Origin: JAYQKL01 sp049890195
GTDB taxonomy: Bacteria; Pseudomonadota; Alphaproteobacteria; RS24
DNA: 64,000 nucleotides
Reading direction: 5' to 3'
Assembly (NCBI GenBank): GCA_049890195.1
Contig: JBMHBY010000006.1
Location: 124,001 to 188,000 of the forward strand
Shown piece after piece: positions 36,191 to 44,122 of the stretch (positions are counted from its first letter, which is position 1; every line of letters starts with the position of its first letter). The position numbers were made by a program, and so were the translations under genes. Under the pieces are notes generated by a model. That model did no database searches. It was not told the DNA's origin and saw only the letters and a program-made list of their open reading frames with translations.

Positions 36191-37317
36191 TCTGCCTCTT
36201 TCAAATAGACCACCGCCATTTTCAGCCTGATATTCAATTCATTCTCGCCCGGGCGCGCCGTGATTTTCTCCTCGATGACATTGACCGACCCCATCTGCTC
36301 CATGAAAATATGCCGGATGTTTTGGTACACATCAAAACGCGTCTGAAGCTCGAGATCCATCATCACACCCTCTATGGACTTGTTATCGTCCAGCTTTGTG
36401 GTCAAGCTCTCGTCCACTTTGGACTGATTGCTGAGGATCTTGACATCATAGCGCTCAAGGGCCCCCAAAAACGCCGTGACAAGAAAATCATAATCCGCCT
36501 GGCTTTTGACATTCAGTGCATAGCCGCCAAGATTGTTTTCGAGTTTTTTTATTTTGTTCTGCAAAATCCGGGACTCATTGGTTTTGGCCTCAATCTGGGC
36601 GCTGAAATTCGCCATCATGCTCATTTTCTGATTGTTGTCGGTGATGGTGGGCTGGATGTAGGACAGGTTGACGATGGGCGGGATCGCCGCAACCAGCAAA
36701 AGCAACACAATGAGAAAAGTTGTGGTCAGATAAGGTGAACTTGTCGTCTGTTGCTCAAAGGCGCGGCGCACATCTTTCAGGCCGACAACAGATTTGAGTG
36801 ACGAGCCGCTCTCGACCTCCTCCGTGCGCCTGAAAAACCGCATGAAACCACGGGGGGAGTCCTCCGGCTCATCATCAAATGTCTCCTCATCCAACGCCTC
36901 ATCAAACCCGTTCCCTTCAGAGGCCAGGAATGTGATATCACCCTCCCCTTCGGTCTCTGCAATCGACACCTCCTCATCCACACCGGACAATACCGATAAC
37001 AACTCGCCGGCATCCTCGTTGGCCTCCGCCTCGGCCTGGGTCAGCGTCTCGTCAAAATCCTCACCGTTCTGCGACTGCAGCGGTTCCGGGCCAGTGGCAT
37101 CCATGTCCGTCTGGTCAACCCGGTCTTCGCCGGACTGACCGGTTATGCCGTCGGGGTGTGCAGGCATCTCCGCCGCCCCCTCTTGGTCAAGACCGATGCC
37201 AACAGATCTCTGATGCAGGCTTACAGGCTCGTCCAGCACAAGGCTGGTCAACACATTGCGGGCATCTTCGGACAAGGGCATCGTTTTGATGTTTTTGGGG
37301 ATATAGATACCGCGCAT
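36187..37317 (-). CDS. PilO-like pilus assembly protein with long acidic cytoplasmic extension
   Basis: A 376-residue protein with one transmembrane helix (about 197-220, TTFLIVLLLLVAAIPPIV). The region after it is a coiled coil (about 230-265) and a small alpha/beta domain, the layout of PilO/GspM. The first 195 residues are cytoplasmic, very rich in Glu and Asp, and likely disordered; canonical PilO has only about 25 residues there. It follows the PilM-PilN fusion by three bases and overlaps the PilP-like gene (ATGA). The assignment rests on architecture and gene order more than on sequence identity. Confidence 0.75.
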   Translation of the reverse strand: MRGIYIPKNIKTMPLSEDARNVLTSLVLDEPVSLHQRSVGIGLDQEGAAEMPAHPDGITGQSGEDRVDQTDMDATGPEPLQSQNGEDFDETLTQAEAEANEDAGELLSVLSGVDEEVSIAETEGEGDITFLASEGNGFDEALDEETFDDEPEDSPRGFMRFFRRTEEVESGSSLKSVVGLKDVRRAFEQQTTSSPYLTTTFLIVLLLLVAAIPPIVNLSYIQPTITDNNQKMSMMANFSAQIEAKTNESRILQNKIKKLENNLGGYALNVKSQADYDFLVTAFLGALERYDVKILSNQSKVDESLTTKLDDNKSIEGVMMDLELQTRFDVYQNIRHIFMEQMGSVNVIEEKITARPGENELNIRLKMAVVYLKEAE

Positions 37318-37320
37318 GCC

Positions 37321-38946
37321 CTAATTCCTCGCCACCAGACGGGCTGTTATGGTGAAAGCTAACAGATTACCGGCTTTCGACTGGGTTATCGGAGCTTTTC
37401 GGGCCAATCCTTTTTTGATGATGTTTTTGGCAAACTGGTTGATGGCCACAGTGCTGCGGGAATAGCCTGTGATGATCAAATCTGCGTCCCCATTCAAAGT
37501 CAGGCTTTCCAGCTCTGCCTGCTCCGGCAGCATTTCAGACAGCGACGCCATAAGGATTGTGTAGCCGTTCGGGTTGACCAGATTGTTGAGCTTTTTGTTG
37601 CTGTCCTCAAGCTCATTCATTTTCTTGGTCAAGGCGGCATGCCGAAGATTTTGGCTTTGCGCATCAGACGCAATGTCATCATAGGCTTTGACGGCCTTAT
37701 TGGAGGACATCAGGGTTGGCACATTCGCCACCCCGATCAGAAGGAAAGACGCAACAAACAACAACGAGATGCCGACCAAAAGCAGCTTGTTCAACGCCGC
37801 AAACTGACGGGTTCTGCGGATTGCCCTGACATCCGGCAGAAAGTTGAGGTCAATCAGCCGCCGGTGGCGCAAATCCTCACTTTTTCCGGTGATGTTGATG
37901 CCTTGCGTCGCCAGACCCAAAGCCGTTGTGAACACGGAACTGTTGCGGAAATAATCAACATAGCGCGCCTGGTCGCTCGGCACCTCCACCGCATCCAGCG
38001 CATCCCAAGGCACCAGCCGGGTGGACCCGACATAATCCTTCAACAGATCGCTCATGTTCTGGATGTTCTTATGCTCGCTGACAAGGTGAAGCTTGCTCAG
38101 TTTCGGAAAATCCCGTTCCTCATGCAGGAATGACAGCGCCTGTTTGACCTGCTCCCCGACACGGATTGAGATCTCCTCCCAAAACGGCCCGTCCACAGTG
38201 TCAATGTCCTCCAGCTCCAGCAGCAGCGCTTCGTCAAATTCCGAAATATCAACTTTCTGCATGACGACGCGATTGCGTTCAAAGCCAATGACCATATTGC
38301 TGTTCGGGCAAAGATGCAGCAGCAGAACCGGATTGGCGAGCTTTTCGACATCCAGACGTGTATAGATGCCGTTAATCAGGGAAAACGCCTCATTTTCAAC
38401 AAACACCGGCATCAGGTCCGCATCAATCAAAAGCCCGATATAGCGCCGCACCGTCGCCTCCGGAATGGCCGAGAACAACACAACCGTCTTATCGTCATTC
38501 TCATTGCTATAAAGAACCTGGAAGCGAACAATCTTCATGTCGAGATTGGTCAGTTCAGGGTCCTGCTCTTCCCAAAACCCTTCATAGCTTGTCTCTTCCT
38601 CAAGCTCATCTTCGGGGATGAAAGGCAGGGTCAACAGACGCGTTTCAAAAAGATTGGCTGGGATGGATATGCCGGCGTCTATACCGTGAATGTTGGCCTC
38701 TTCTCGAACCATGCGGATCTGGTCAACCAGATAGGGGTAATTCTCCTCGACCGGCCGGCGCCCAATATCCTTGCCCAGCGCCCAGGTGACGATGCGGTCA
38801 AGCTTCCATTCATCCAGAGCCGGTTCAAGCTGCATGACGGAGACGGCATCAGGGTGGAGCTTGACAGCTACAACATTTTCCTGAACCGACTGCAGAGGGC
38901 CGGCCACCTGAACTACACCTGTCAAAAATGCTTCAGCGCGACTCAT
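37321..38946 (-). CDS. PilM-PilN fusion (GspL/MshI-like) pilus assembly protein
   Basis: A 541-residue protein. Residues about 20-345 have the length and order of an actin-like PilM domain, but the usual phosphate-loop glycines are degenerate (VAVKLHPDAVSVMQL, HLCPNSNMVI). At 366-374 is DLNFLPDVR, matching the INLLPxR peptide by which PilN binds PilM. A transmembrane helix follows at about 388-407, then a coiled coil (about 420-465) and a PilN-type ferredoxin-like domain to the end. One polypeptide thus replaces two separate proteins, as GspL does in type II secretion. First gene of the assembly operon. Confidence 0.82.
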   Translation of the reverse strand: MSRAEAFLTGVVQVAGPLQSVQENVVAVKLHPDAVSVMQLEPALDEWKLDRIVTWALGKDIGRRPVEENYPYLVDQIRMVREEANIHGIDAGISIPANLFETRLLTLPFIPEDELEEETSYEGFWEEQDPELTNLDMKIVRFQVLYSNENDDKTVVLFSAIPEATVRRYIGLLIDADLMPVFVENEAFSLINGIYTRLDVEKLANPVLLLHLCPNSNMVIGFERNRVVMQKVDISEFDEALLLELEDIDTVDGPFWEEISIRVGEQVKQALSFLHEERDFPKLSKLHLVSEHKNIQNMSDLLKDYVGSTRLVPWDALDAVEVPSDQARYVDYFRNSSVFTTALGLATQGINITGKSEDLRHRRLIDLNFLPDVRAIRRTRQFAALNKLLLVGISLLFVASFLLIGVANVPTLMSSNKAVKAYDDIASDAQSQNLRHAALTKKMNELEDSNKKLNNLVNPNGYTILMASLSEMLPEQAELESLTLNGDADLIITGYSRSTVAINQFAKNIIKKGLARKAPITQSKAGNLLAFTITARLVARN

Positions 38947-39125
38947 TCAACAACTCATTTCAACCGAACGCGAAATCCCGAGACATGGCCGATGACAGCC
39001 GCACAACCCGGGTGATTCGGTTTTATGTCATTAAATTAGCACATTAACGGCGATATATTTACAACAAACAGGCAAGAACAGGGATTTATTGGGCCTCTGG
39101 AATGTTCATGAAATACTTAGAAACC

Positions 39126-39686
39126 TCATTTTTTTCCGAAGGCTTTGGTCAAAGCGCGGGTTTTTTCGCGGGAACTTGACGACGAGCCGAAAAAGAACGC
39201 AATGACCTGATCGGCCTTGGCCGAGACATATCCGATGATGGAGCCGATCAAGGTCAGGGCGCCGCCATCCACATGATCCAACCCCCCATACAAGACAAAC
39301 GCAACCGTACAGAAGAAACCAAGCAGCACACAGCCTCCCAGAATATTCGGAAAATTGTCGCCCATCGCCGCCTGACGTTCCCGCGCAGAGTGGCGGTCCA
39401 ACTGCATCAACCTGTCAACATCGAGGTCGAGGCGCCGCATCTGCAGGACAAAATCCCGCTCTGCGGCACGGATGCGCTTCATGACCGCAGGCAAGTCTTG
39501 ATTGCCGGCGGCCAAAAGCCGTTTGAACGCATCCTCTGAGGAGACACCTTCCGCTTCGGGAAACACCGCCTGGGATAATGACTGCATGGCCAGCCCGGCA
39601 AACGGGCCACCCAACGCGACCCCGATGGTCGGGGCAATTTGCCTGATGATTTGCCGCCAATCATGATTTTTTGCTTTTTGGGACAT
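39126..39686 (-). CDS. Phage holin-like membrane protein (3TM type)
   Basis: A 186-residue protein. The N-terminal part has RQIAPTIGVALGGPFAG and a charged helical region (about 60-110), then two hydrophobic helices (about 118-160) and a tail with VIAFFFGSSSSSREKTRAL, a pattern seen at the end of phage and GTA holin-like proteins. No other phage genes are nearby, so this is an orphan. The start MSQKAKNHDW is used; the frame is open farther upstream but begins in an AT-rich leader. Function is not proven. Confidence 0.6.
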   Translation of the reverse strand: MSQKAKNHDWRQIIRQIAPTIGVALGGPFAGLAMQSLSQAVFPEAEGVSSEDAFKRLLAAGNQDLPAVMKRIRAAERDFVLQMRRLDLDVDRLMQLDRHSARERQAAMGDNFPNILGGCVLLGFFCTVAFVLYGGLDHVDGGALTLIGSIIGYVSAKADQVIAFFFGSSSSSREKTRALTKAFGKK

Positions 39687-39914
39687 CTCCGCCGGCTTCC
39701 AAGTGAGTCGTTTTTTTGCATTTTTGGGGTTTAACCACCCCCCTTGGAAAATTTTAACCCAGCCAGATCGGGGTGGGCATAAGGATATAAAAATCAATAT
39801 GTTAACTTGTTTTAACTGCATCCGAAAGGAGAGGTGATTGCTGCGAAAACTTGACGCTTTGCCTCAGGTGACGCATTCTGAAGTCATTAACAACAACAAG
39901 TTGGAGGGAATCCA

Positions 39915-40142
39915 ATGCTCAACACAGCTAAATCGTTCTTGCGTGAAGTCATTGATCTGGGTCTTTTGTTGATAGCGGTCGCTGTCATTCTGCAGGTTAT
40001 TTTCGGACAGGCCGTGCCGTTTGTCGGCGGCGATATTGTCGGGAACATCATTAACATCATCGCCCAGCTCGGCGATGGTGGCCTGGTCGGTTTGATAGCT
40101 GTCGGCGTTATTCTGTATTTGATCAACAAGAAATCCGCATAA
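39915..40142 (+). CDS. Small two-helix membrane protein, function unknown
   Basis: A 75-residue protein with two hydrophobic helices (about 13-30 and 55-70) separated by a Gly-rich loop with FVGGDIVGNIINIIAQLG. I do not recognise it. A strong Shine-Dalgarno (GGAGGGA) lies seven bases before the ATG, and a hairpin follows the stop, so it looks like a genuinely expressed single gene. It is divergent from the holin-like gene. Confidence 0.7.
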   Translation: MLNTAKSFLREVIDLGLLLIAVAVILQVIFGQAVPFVGGDIVGNIINIIAQLGDGGLVGLIAVGVILYLINKKSA

Positions 40143-40147
40143 AAAGG

Positions 40148-40177
40148 AAACCCCCGCCATGCTTCATGACGGGGTTT
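40148..40177 (-). terminator. Hairpin terminator shared by the small membrane gene and the valine operon
   Basis: Arms AAACCCC and GGGGTTT enclose an inner CATG/CATG stem with a 3-base loop. On the minus strand it is followed by CCTTTTTA, a good terminator for the valine operon; on the plus strand the T-run is weaker. Confidence 0.8.
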
Positions 40178-40198
40178 CACTTGCGCCAGAAAACAAGC

Positions 40199-41074
40199 TC
40201 AGCGCAACGTGTTGATGATTGCGGAAAAGTCCTTGATGTCCCCGCCGTCAGCGCAAAAAGCTTCAAACATTTTTGCACACATCTCCCCGAGCGGCGTGTT
40301 GGCCCCGCCTGAACGGGCGGCCTCCATGGCCAGCCGCAGATCCTTCAGCATCATGGCCCCGGCGAAGCCCGGTTGATAGTCATTATTGGCCGGGGAGGCC
40401 GGCACCGGGCCGGGCACCGGGCAATAGCTGGTCATAGACCAGCTCTGGCCCGAGGCTTGGGATGAAATATCAAAGAATTTCTGCGCATCAAGCCCAAGCT
40501 TTTCAGCCATAAGGAAGGTTTCAGACGTCCCGACCATGGTGATGGCCAGCAACATATTGTTGCAAATCTTGGCCGCCTGACCGGCACCGGACGCACCGGC
40601 ATGCAACGTGGCTTTTGACATCGGCTCCAGTGCGGCCTGAATGTCGGCGAAATCAGCCTCCTCACACCCCACCATAAAGGCCAGCGTTCCGGCGTCGGCG
40701 GCAGCGGTGCCGCCGGAGACCGGCGCATCAGCAGCCCGGAAACCGGCCTCTTTCGCCATGGCATTCACCGCTCGGGCGCTGTCCACATCAATGGTCGAAC
40801 AGTCAATCAGCAGAGCCCCCTGTTTGACATGCGGCAGCACATCATTTTCATAAAGGCCACGCACATGCTGGCCGGCCGGCAGCATGGACAGGACAATATC
40901 GGCCTGCCCAACCGCTTCAGCGACTGAACCGGCGGCTTCACAGCCATTGTCAACAGCGCGGGAAATGGCATCTTCCGACAAGTCAAAAGCCAAAACCCGG
41001 TTTCCGGCCTTGGCCTGGTTCGCCGCCATGCCGGACCCCATATTCCCCAATCCAATAAATGCAATCGTGCTCAT
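40199..41074 (-). CDS. mmsB: 3-hydroxyisobutyrate dehydrogenase
   Basis: A 291-residue NAD-dependent beta-hydroxyacid dehydrogenase that oxidises 3-hydroxyisobutyrate to methylmalonate semialdehyde. The Rossmann motif is FIGLGNMGSGMA, the substrate motif is DAPVSGGTAAADAG and the catalytic lysine is in GAGQAAKICNN; the cofactor-selecting acidic residue is in LAFDLSED. The start MSTIAFIGLG fits the family; an upstream in-frame start would add 24 unrelated residues. It is the last gene of the valine catabolic operon, and its product feeds MmsA. Confidence 0.96.
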   Translation of the reverse strand: MSTIAFIGLGNMGSGMAANQAKAGNRVLAFDLSEDAISRAVDNGCEAAGSVAEAVGQADIVLSMLPAGQHVRGLYENDVLPHVKQGALLIDCSTIDVDSARAVNAMAKEAGFRAADAPVSGGTAAADAGTLAFMVGCEEADFADIQAALEPMSKATLHAGASGAGQAAKICNNMLLAITMVGTSETFLMAEKLGLDAQKFFDISSQASGQSWSMTSYCPVPGPVPASPANNDYQPGFAGAMMLKDLRLAMEAARSGGANTPLGEMCAKMFEAFCADGGDIKDFSAIINTLR

Positions 41075-41096
41075 GTTTTTCCCTCTCCCTTTGCGT

Positions 41097-42170
41097 TTAC
41101 ACGCGTGGCTTCCATTCCTGCGGAAGCGGCTCAAAATAGGCGTCAATCAGCGCATCATCAACATCCCCGACATCATCATGTTGCCATTTTGGATCATTGT
41201 CCTTATCGACGATAACAGCACGCACACCTTCATGAAACTCCGGATTGACCAAAGCCCGGCACGCCAGACGATATTCCATTTTCATGTTATCCGCAAAACT
41301 CGCCATGTGTCCGCCCTCGCGTATCTGACGCAGCGCCAGTTTCACCGTCAGCGGGGATTTGGTTTTCAGACTTGCCAGTTGACCCGCAGCGAAATCCGTT
41401 CCGGACGCATCCAGGCGCGCCATGATGTCTTCGGCGCGGTCACCGGCGAACAGCCGGTTGATTTCGGAAATATTGCCGTCACTGAGCAGCACAACGTCCC
41501 CGGCCGCCCCGCGATCCTGCGCAAGGACATCAGACAAACTACCGCCCTCAGCCAATGCCGTCTGAACATCATTTTTCAGTTCAGCAATCCGGTTGCTGTC
41601 GGCATAATGGGTCGCCACACCGGCTTTTAATGTGTCCGCTGTCTTGAGCCGCGCACCGGTCATGGCCAACCATGTCCCCAATTCCCCCTGCAGGCGCGGC
41701 AGGAACCAGCCACCCCCGACATCCGGCAACAGGCCGATGCCCGTTTCCGGCATGGCAAAAGTTGTGTTTTCAGTCGCCACCCGGTAGCGTCCGTGAACGG
41801 AGATCCCGACACCGCCCCCCATGGTCACGCCGTCAATGACCGCGATGACGGGCTTGCCGTACAAATCCTCATAGCTGTGCAGAAGGTGGTTCAACTGATA
41901 CTCAAGATGAAAAAAGGCGCAGCCCTCCACCCCGTCGGACTGCCCGCTTTCCTGCAACAGGCGGATGTCACCGCCGGCACAAAAGCCGCGTGTCTCCGGC
42001 ATGTGATCAATCCAGATGGCTTTCACACCGTCATCATCGCGCCAGCTTTCCAGCGCTGAGACCATCAGGGCACACATATCCTTATTCAATGAATGCAGGG
42101 CTTTGGGCCGGTTCAAGGTCAGGCAACCAAGCCCATTCTCCACCCGGCTTATAATGACATCTTCGGACAT
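41097..42170 (-). CDS. 3-hydroxyisobutyryl-CoA hydrolase
   Basis: A 357-residue crotonase-fold enzyme (ECH_2 type) that frees 3-hydroxyisobutyrate from CoA, which distinguishes it from shorter hydratases of about 260 residues. The oxyanion-hole motifs are RGFCAGGDIRLL and GVTMGGGVGISVHG, and the catalytic acids are in MPETGIGLLPDVGGG. It lies between the acyl-CoA dehydrogenase and mmsB, the position expected for the fourth step from isobutyryl-CoA toward methylmalonate semialdehyde. Confidence 0.95.
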   Translation of the reverse strand: MSEDVIISRVENGLGCLTLNRPKALHSLNKDMCALMVSALESWRDDDGVKAIWIDHMPETRGFCAGGDIRLLQESGQSDGVEGCAFFHLEYQLNHLLHSYEDLYGKPVIAVIDGVTMGGGVGISVHGRYRVATENTTFAMPETGIGLLPDVGGGWFLPRLQGELGTWLAMTGARLKTADTLKAGVATHYADSNRIAELKNDVQTALAEGGSLSDVLAQDRGAAGDVVLLSDGNISEINRLFAGDRAEDIMARLDASGTDFAAGQLASLKTKSPLTVKLALRQIREGGHMASFADNMKMEYRLACRALVNPEFHEGVRAVIVDKDNDPKWQHDDVGDVDDALIDAYFEPLPQEWKPRV

Positions 42171-42181
42171 GCTGTTCCTGT

Positions 42182-43312
42182 TCAGTTGGATTTAAGCATC
42201 GTGCGGGCGACTATCATGCGCATGATTTCATTGGTGCCCTCAAGTATCTGATGCACCCGCAAATCCCTGACAATCCGCTCCACATTATATTCGGACAAAT
42301 AGCCGTAGCCGCCATGCAACTGCAGGCAGGCATTGGCGACATCAAAACAATTATCGGTCACAATACGTTTGGCCATAGCGCACCATTTGGTTGCGTCCGG
42401 CTCCTTGGCGTCGAGCTTCTGGGCGGCATTGTAGAGCATCAGGCGGGCCGCCTGCAGATCCGTCTCCATGTCAGCCATTTTGAACTGGGTGTTCTGGAAA
42501 TCGGCAATGGCCTGTCCAAACTGGCTGCGCTCCCTGACATAACCGAGCGTCTGGTTCATCGCGGATTGCGCACCACCCAGCGAACAGGCGGCAATATTGA
42601 GGCGTCCGCCATCCAGACCCATCATGGCAAATTTAAAGCCATCACCCTCTTTGCCGATCAGATTGGCCGCCGGAACAACAGCTTCATCCATAATGACCTG
42701 CCGCGTCGGCTGGCAGTTCCAGCCCATCTTCTTTTCATTGGCGCCGAAGGACAACCCCTCCGCCCCTTTATCAAGCACAAAGGCCGAAACATTGTCTCCG
42801 GTTTTGGCCATGACGATATACACATCAGAAACACCGGCACCGGAGATGAACTGTTTGGTGCCGGTCAGCTTATAGACATCCCCATCCTTGACAGCCTTGG
42901 TCTTCATGCCGCCGGCATCGGAGCCGGAGCTTGGTTCCGTCAGACAATAGCTGCCGATTTTACCCATGGTGACAAGTTCCGGCACATAGCGGGCGCGCAA
43001 ATCATCAGACCCGAATGTGTCAATCATCCAGGTGACCATGTTGTGAATGGAAATGAAGGCGGCTGTGGACGGGCAACCTTGCGACAACTGTTCGAAAATC
43101 AACGCCGCATCAAACCGCGTCAGGCCGGTGCCGCCATGCTCCTCGCCGGTATAAATGCCGCCAAAGCCAAGCTCGGCGCCCTCGCGCATTTCATCAACCG
43201 GAAAATGCTTTTCGGCGTCCCATTCCGGGGCGCCCGGCAACAGCCGCTCCTTGGCAAAATTTGCGGCCATGTCCTGAATCATGACCTGTTCTTCTGTCAG
43301 TGCGAGACTCAT
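42182..43312 (-). CDS. Isobutyryl-CoA dehydrogenase (acyl-CoA dehydrogenase family)
   Basis: A 376-residue FAD-dependent acyl-CoA dehydrogenase. The FAD/substrate motifs CLTEPSSGSDAGGMKT and KQFISGAGVSD are clear, and the catalytic glutamate is in HQILEGTNEIMRM. Isobutyryl-CoA as substrate is inferred from its place between the enoyl-CoA hydratase and 3-hydroxyisobutyryl-CoA hydrolase genes. The ATG at 43312 has AAGGA upstream; a TTG two codons earlier is an alternative. Confidence 0.93.
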   Translation of the reverse strand: MSLALTEEQVMIQDMAANFAKERLLPGAPEWDAEKHFPVDEMREGAELGFGGIYTGEEHGGTGLTRFDAALIFEQLSQGCPSTAAFISIHNMVTWMIDTFGSDDLRARYVPELVTMGKIGSYCLTEPSSGSDAGGMKTKAVKDGDVYKLTGTKQFISGAGVSDVYIVMAKTGDNVSAFVLDKGAEGLSFGANEKKMGWNCQPTRQVIMDEAVVPAANLIGKEGDGFKFAMMGLDGGRLNIAACSLGGAQSAMNQTLGYVRERSQFGQAIADFQNTQFKMADMETDLQAARLMLYNAAQKLDAKEPDATKWCAMAKRIVTDNCFDVANACLQLHGGYGYLSEYNVERIVRDLRVHQILEGTNEIMRMIVARTMLKSN

Positions 43313-43330
43313 GCTCAATCCTTACTCGTC

Positions 43331-44110
43331 TTATTTGTCTTGAAAATCAGGCTTGCGTTTTTCAACAAAGGCCGTCATGCCCTCCGTCTGGTCATCCGTG
43401 GCAAACAAGGCATGGAACAGGCGGCGCTCAAACTTCACGCCGTCCGCCGTCGACATCTCCAATGAGGCCGCGACCATTTCCTTTGCAGCAACCAGCGACG
43501 GAATCGAATAACCGGCAATGGTTTCTGCCGCTTCCATCGCAACCGTCATCAAGTCGTCATGCGGGATCATGCGTGAGGCAATCCCGAAACGGGTCGCCTC
43601 ATCCGCATTCACCATGCGCCCGGTCAAAATCATGTCCATCGCCATGGCCTTGCCGACCGTTTTGGTCAGGCGTTGCGAACCGCCCATGCCGGGGGTCACA
43701 CCCAGCGTGATTTCAGGCTGGCCGAATTTGGCCTTATCGGAGGCCAGCACCATGTCACACATCAGCGCCAATTCACATCCCCCGCCCAGCGCAAAACCAT
43801 TGACGGCGGCAATGACCGGTTTGCGGCACGCGGCAAAGCGGTCCCAACCGGCAAAGAAATCATCCATATACATGGAGGTGAAACTTTGCGGCTGCATTTC
43901 CTTGATGTCAGCACCGGCGGCAAAGGCCCGCCCCTCGCCCGTCAGGATGCTGACGGCGATGCTGTCATCAACATCAATGCTTTCGAAACACGCGACAATC
44001 TCGCCCATCACCTGCGAGTTCAGGGCATTCAGACTGTCGGGGCGGTTGAGTTTGACGACAGCCACGCGGCCCTTTTGTTCAAACGAAATGGTTTCAAATG
44101 TGCGTGACAT
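43331..44110 (-). CDS. Enoyl-CoA hydratase, likely methacrylyl-CoA hydratase
   Basis: A 259-residue crotonase with the oxyanion-hole sequence GRAFAAGADIKEM and both catalytic glutamates (GGGCELALMCD and GQPEITLGVTPG). It hydrates 2-enoyl-CoA; in this operon the substrate should be methacrylyl-CoA, giving 3-hydroxyisobutyryl-CoA. A broad-specificity short-chain hydratase is equally compatible with the sequence. It is 12 bases after mmsA. Confidence 0.94.
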   Translation of the reverse strand: MSRTFETISFEQKGRVAVVKLNRPDSLNALNSQVMGEIVACFESIDVDDSIAVSILTGEGRAFAAGADIKEMQPQSFTSMYMDDFFAGWDRFAACRKPVIAAVNGFALGGGCELALMCDMVLASDKAKFGQPEITLGVTPGMGGSQRLTKTVGKAMAMDMILTGRMVNADEATRFGIASRMIPHDDLMTVAMEAAETIAGYSIPSLVAAKEMVAASLEMSTADGVKFERRLFHALFATDDQTEGMTAFVEKRKPDFQDK

Positions 44111-44122
44111 AAAATTTCTCCG

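Noticed and set aside
39126..40142. Prophage or integrative element
   Set aside because: No integrase, terminase, capsid genes or flanking direct repeats were seen around the holin-like gene.
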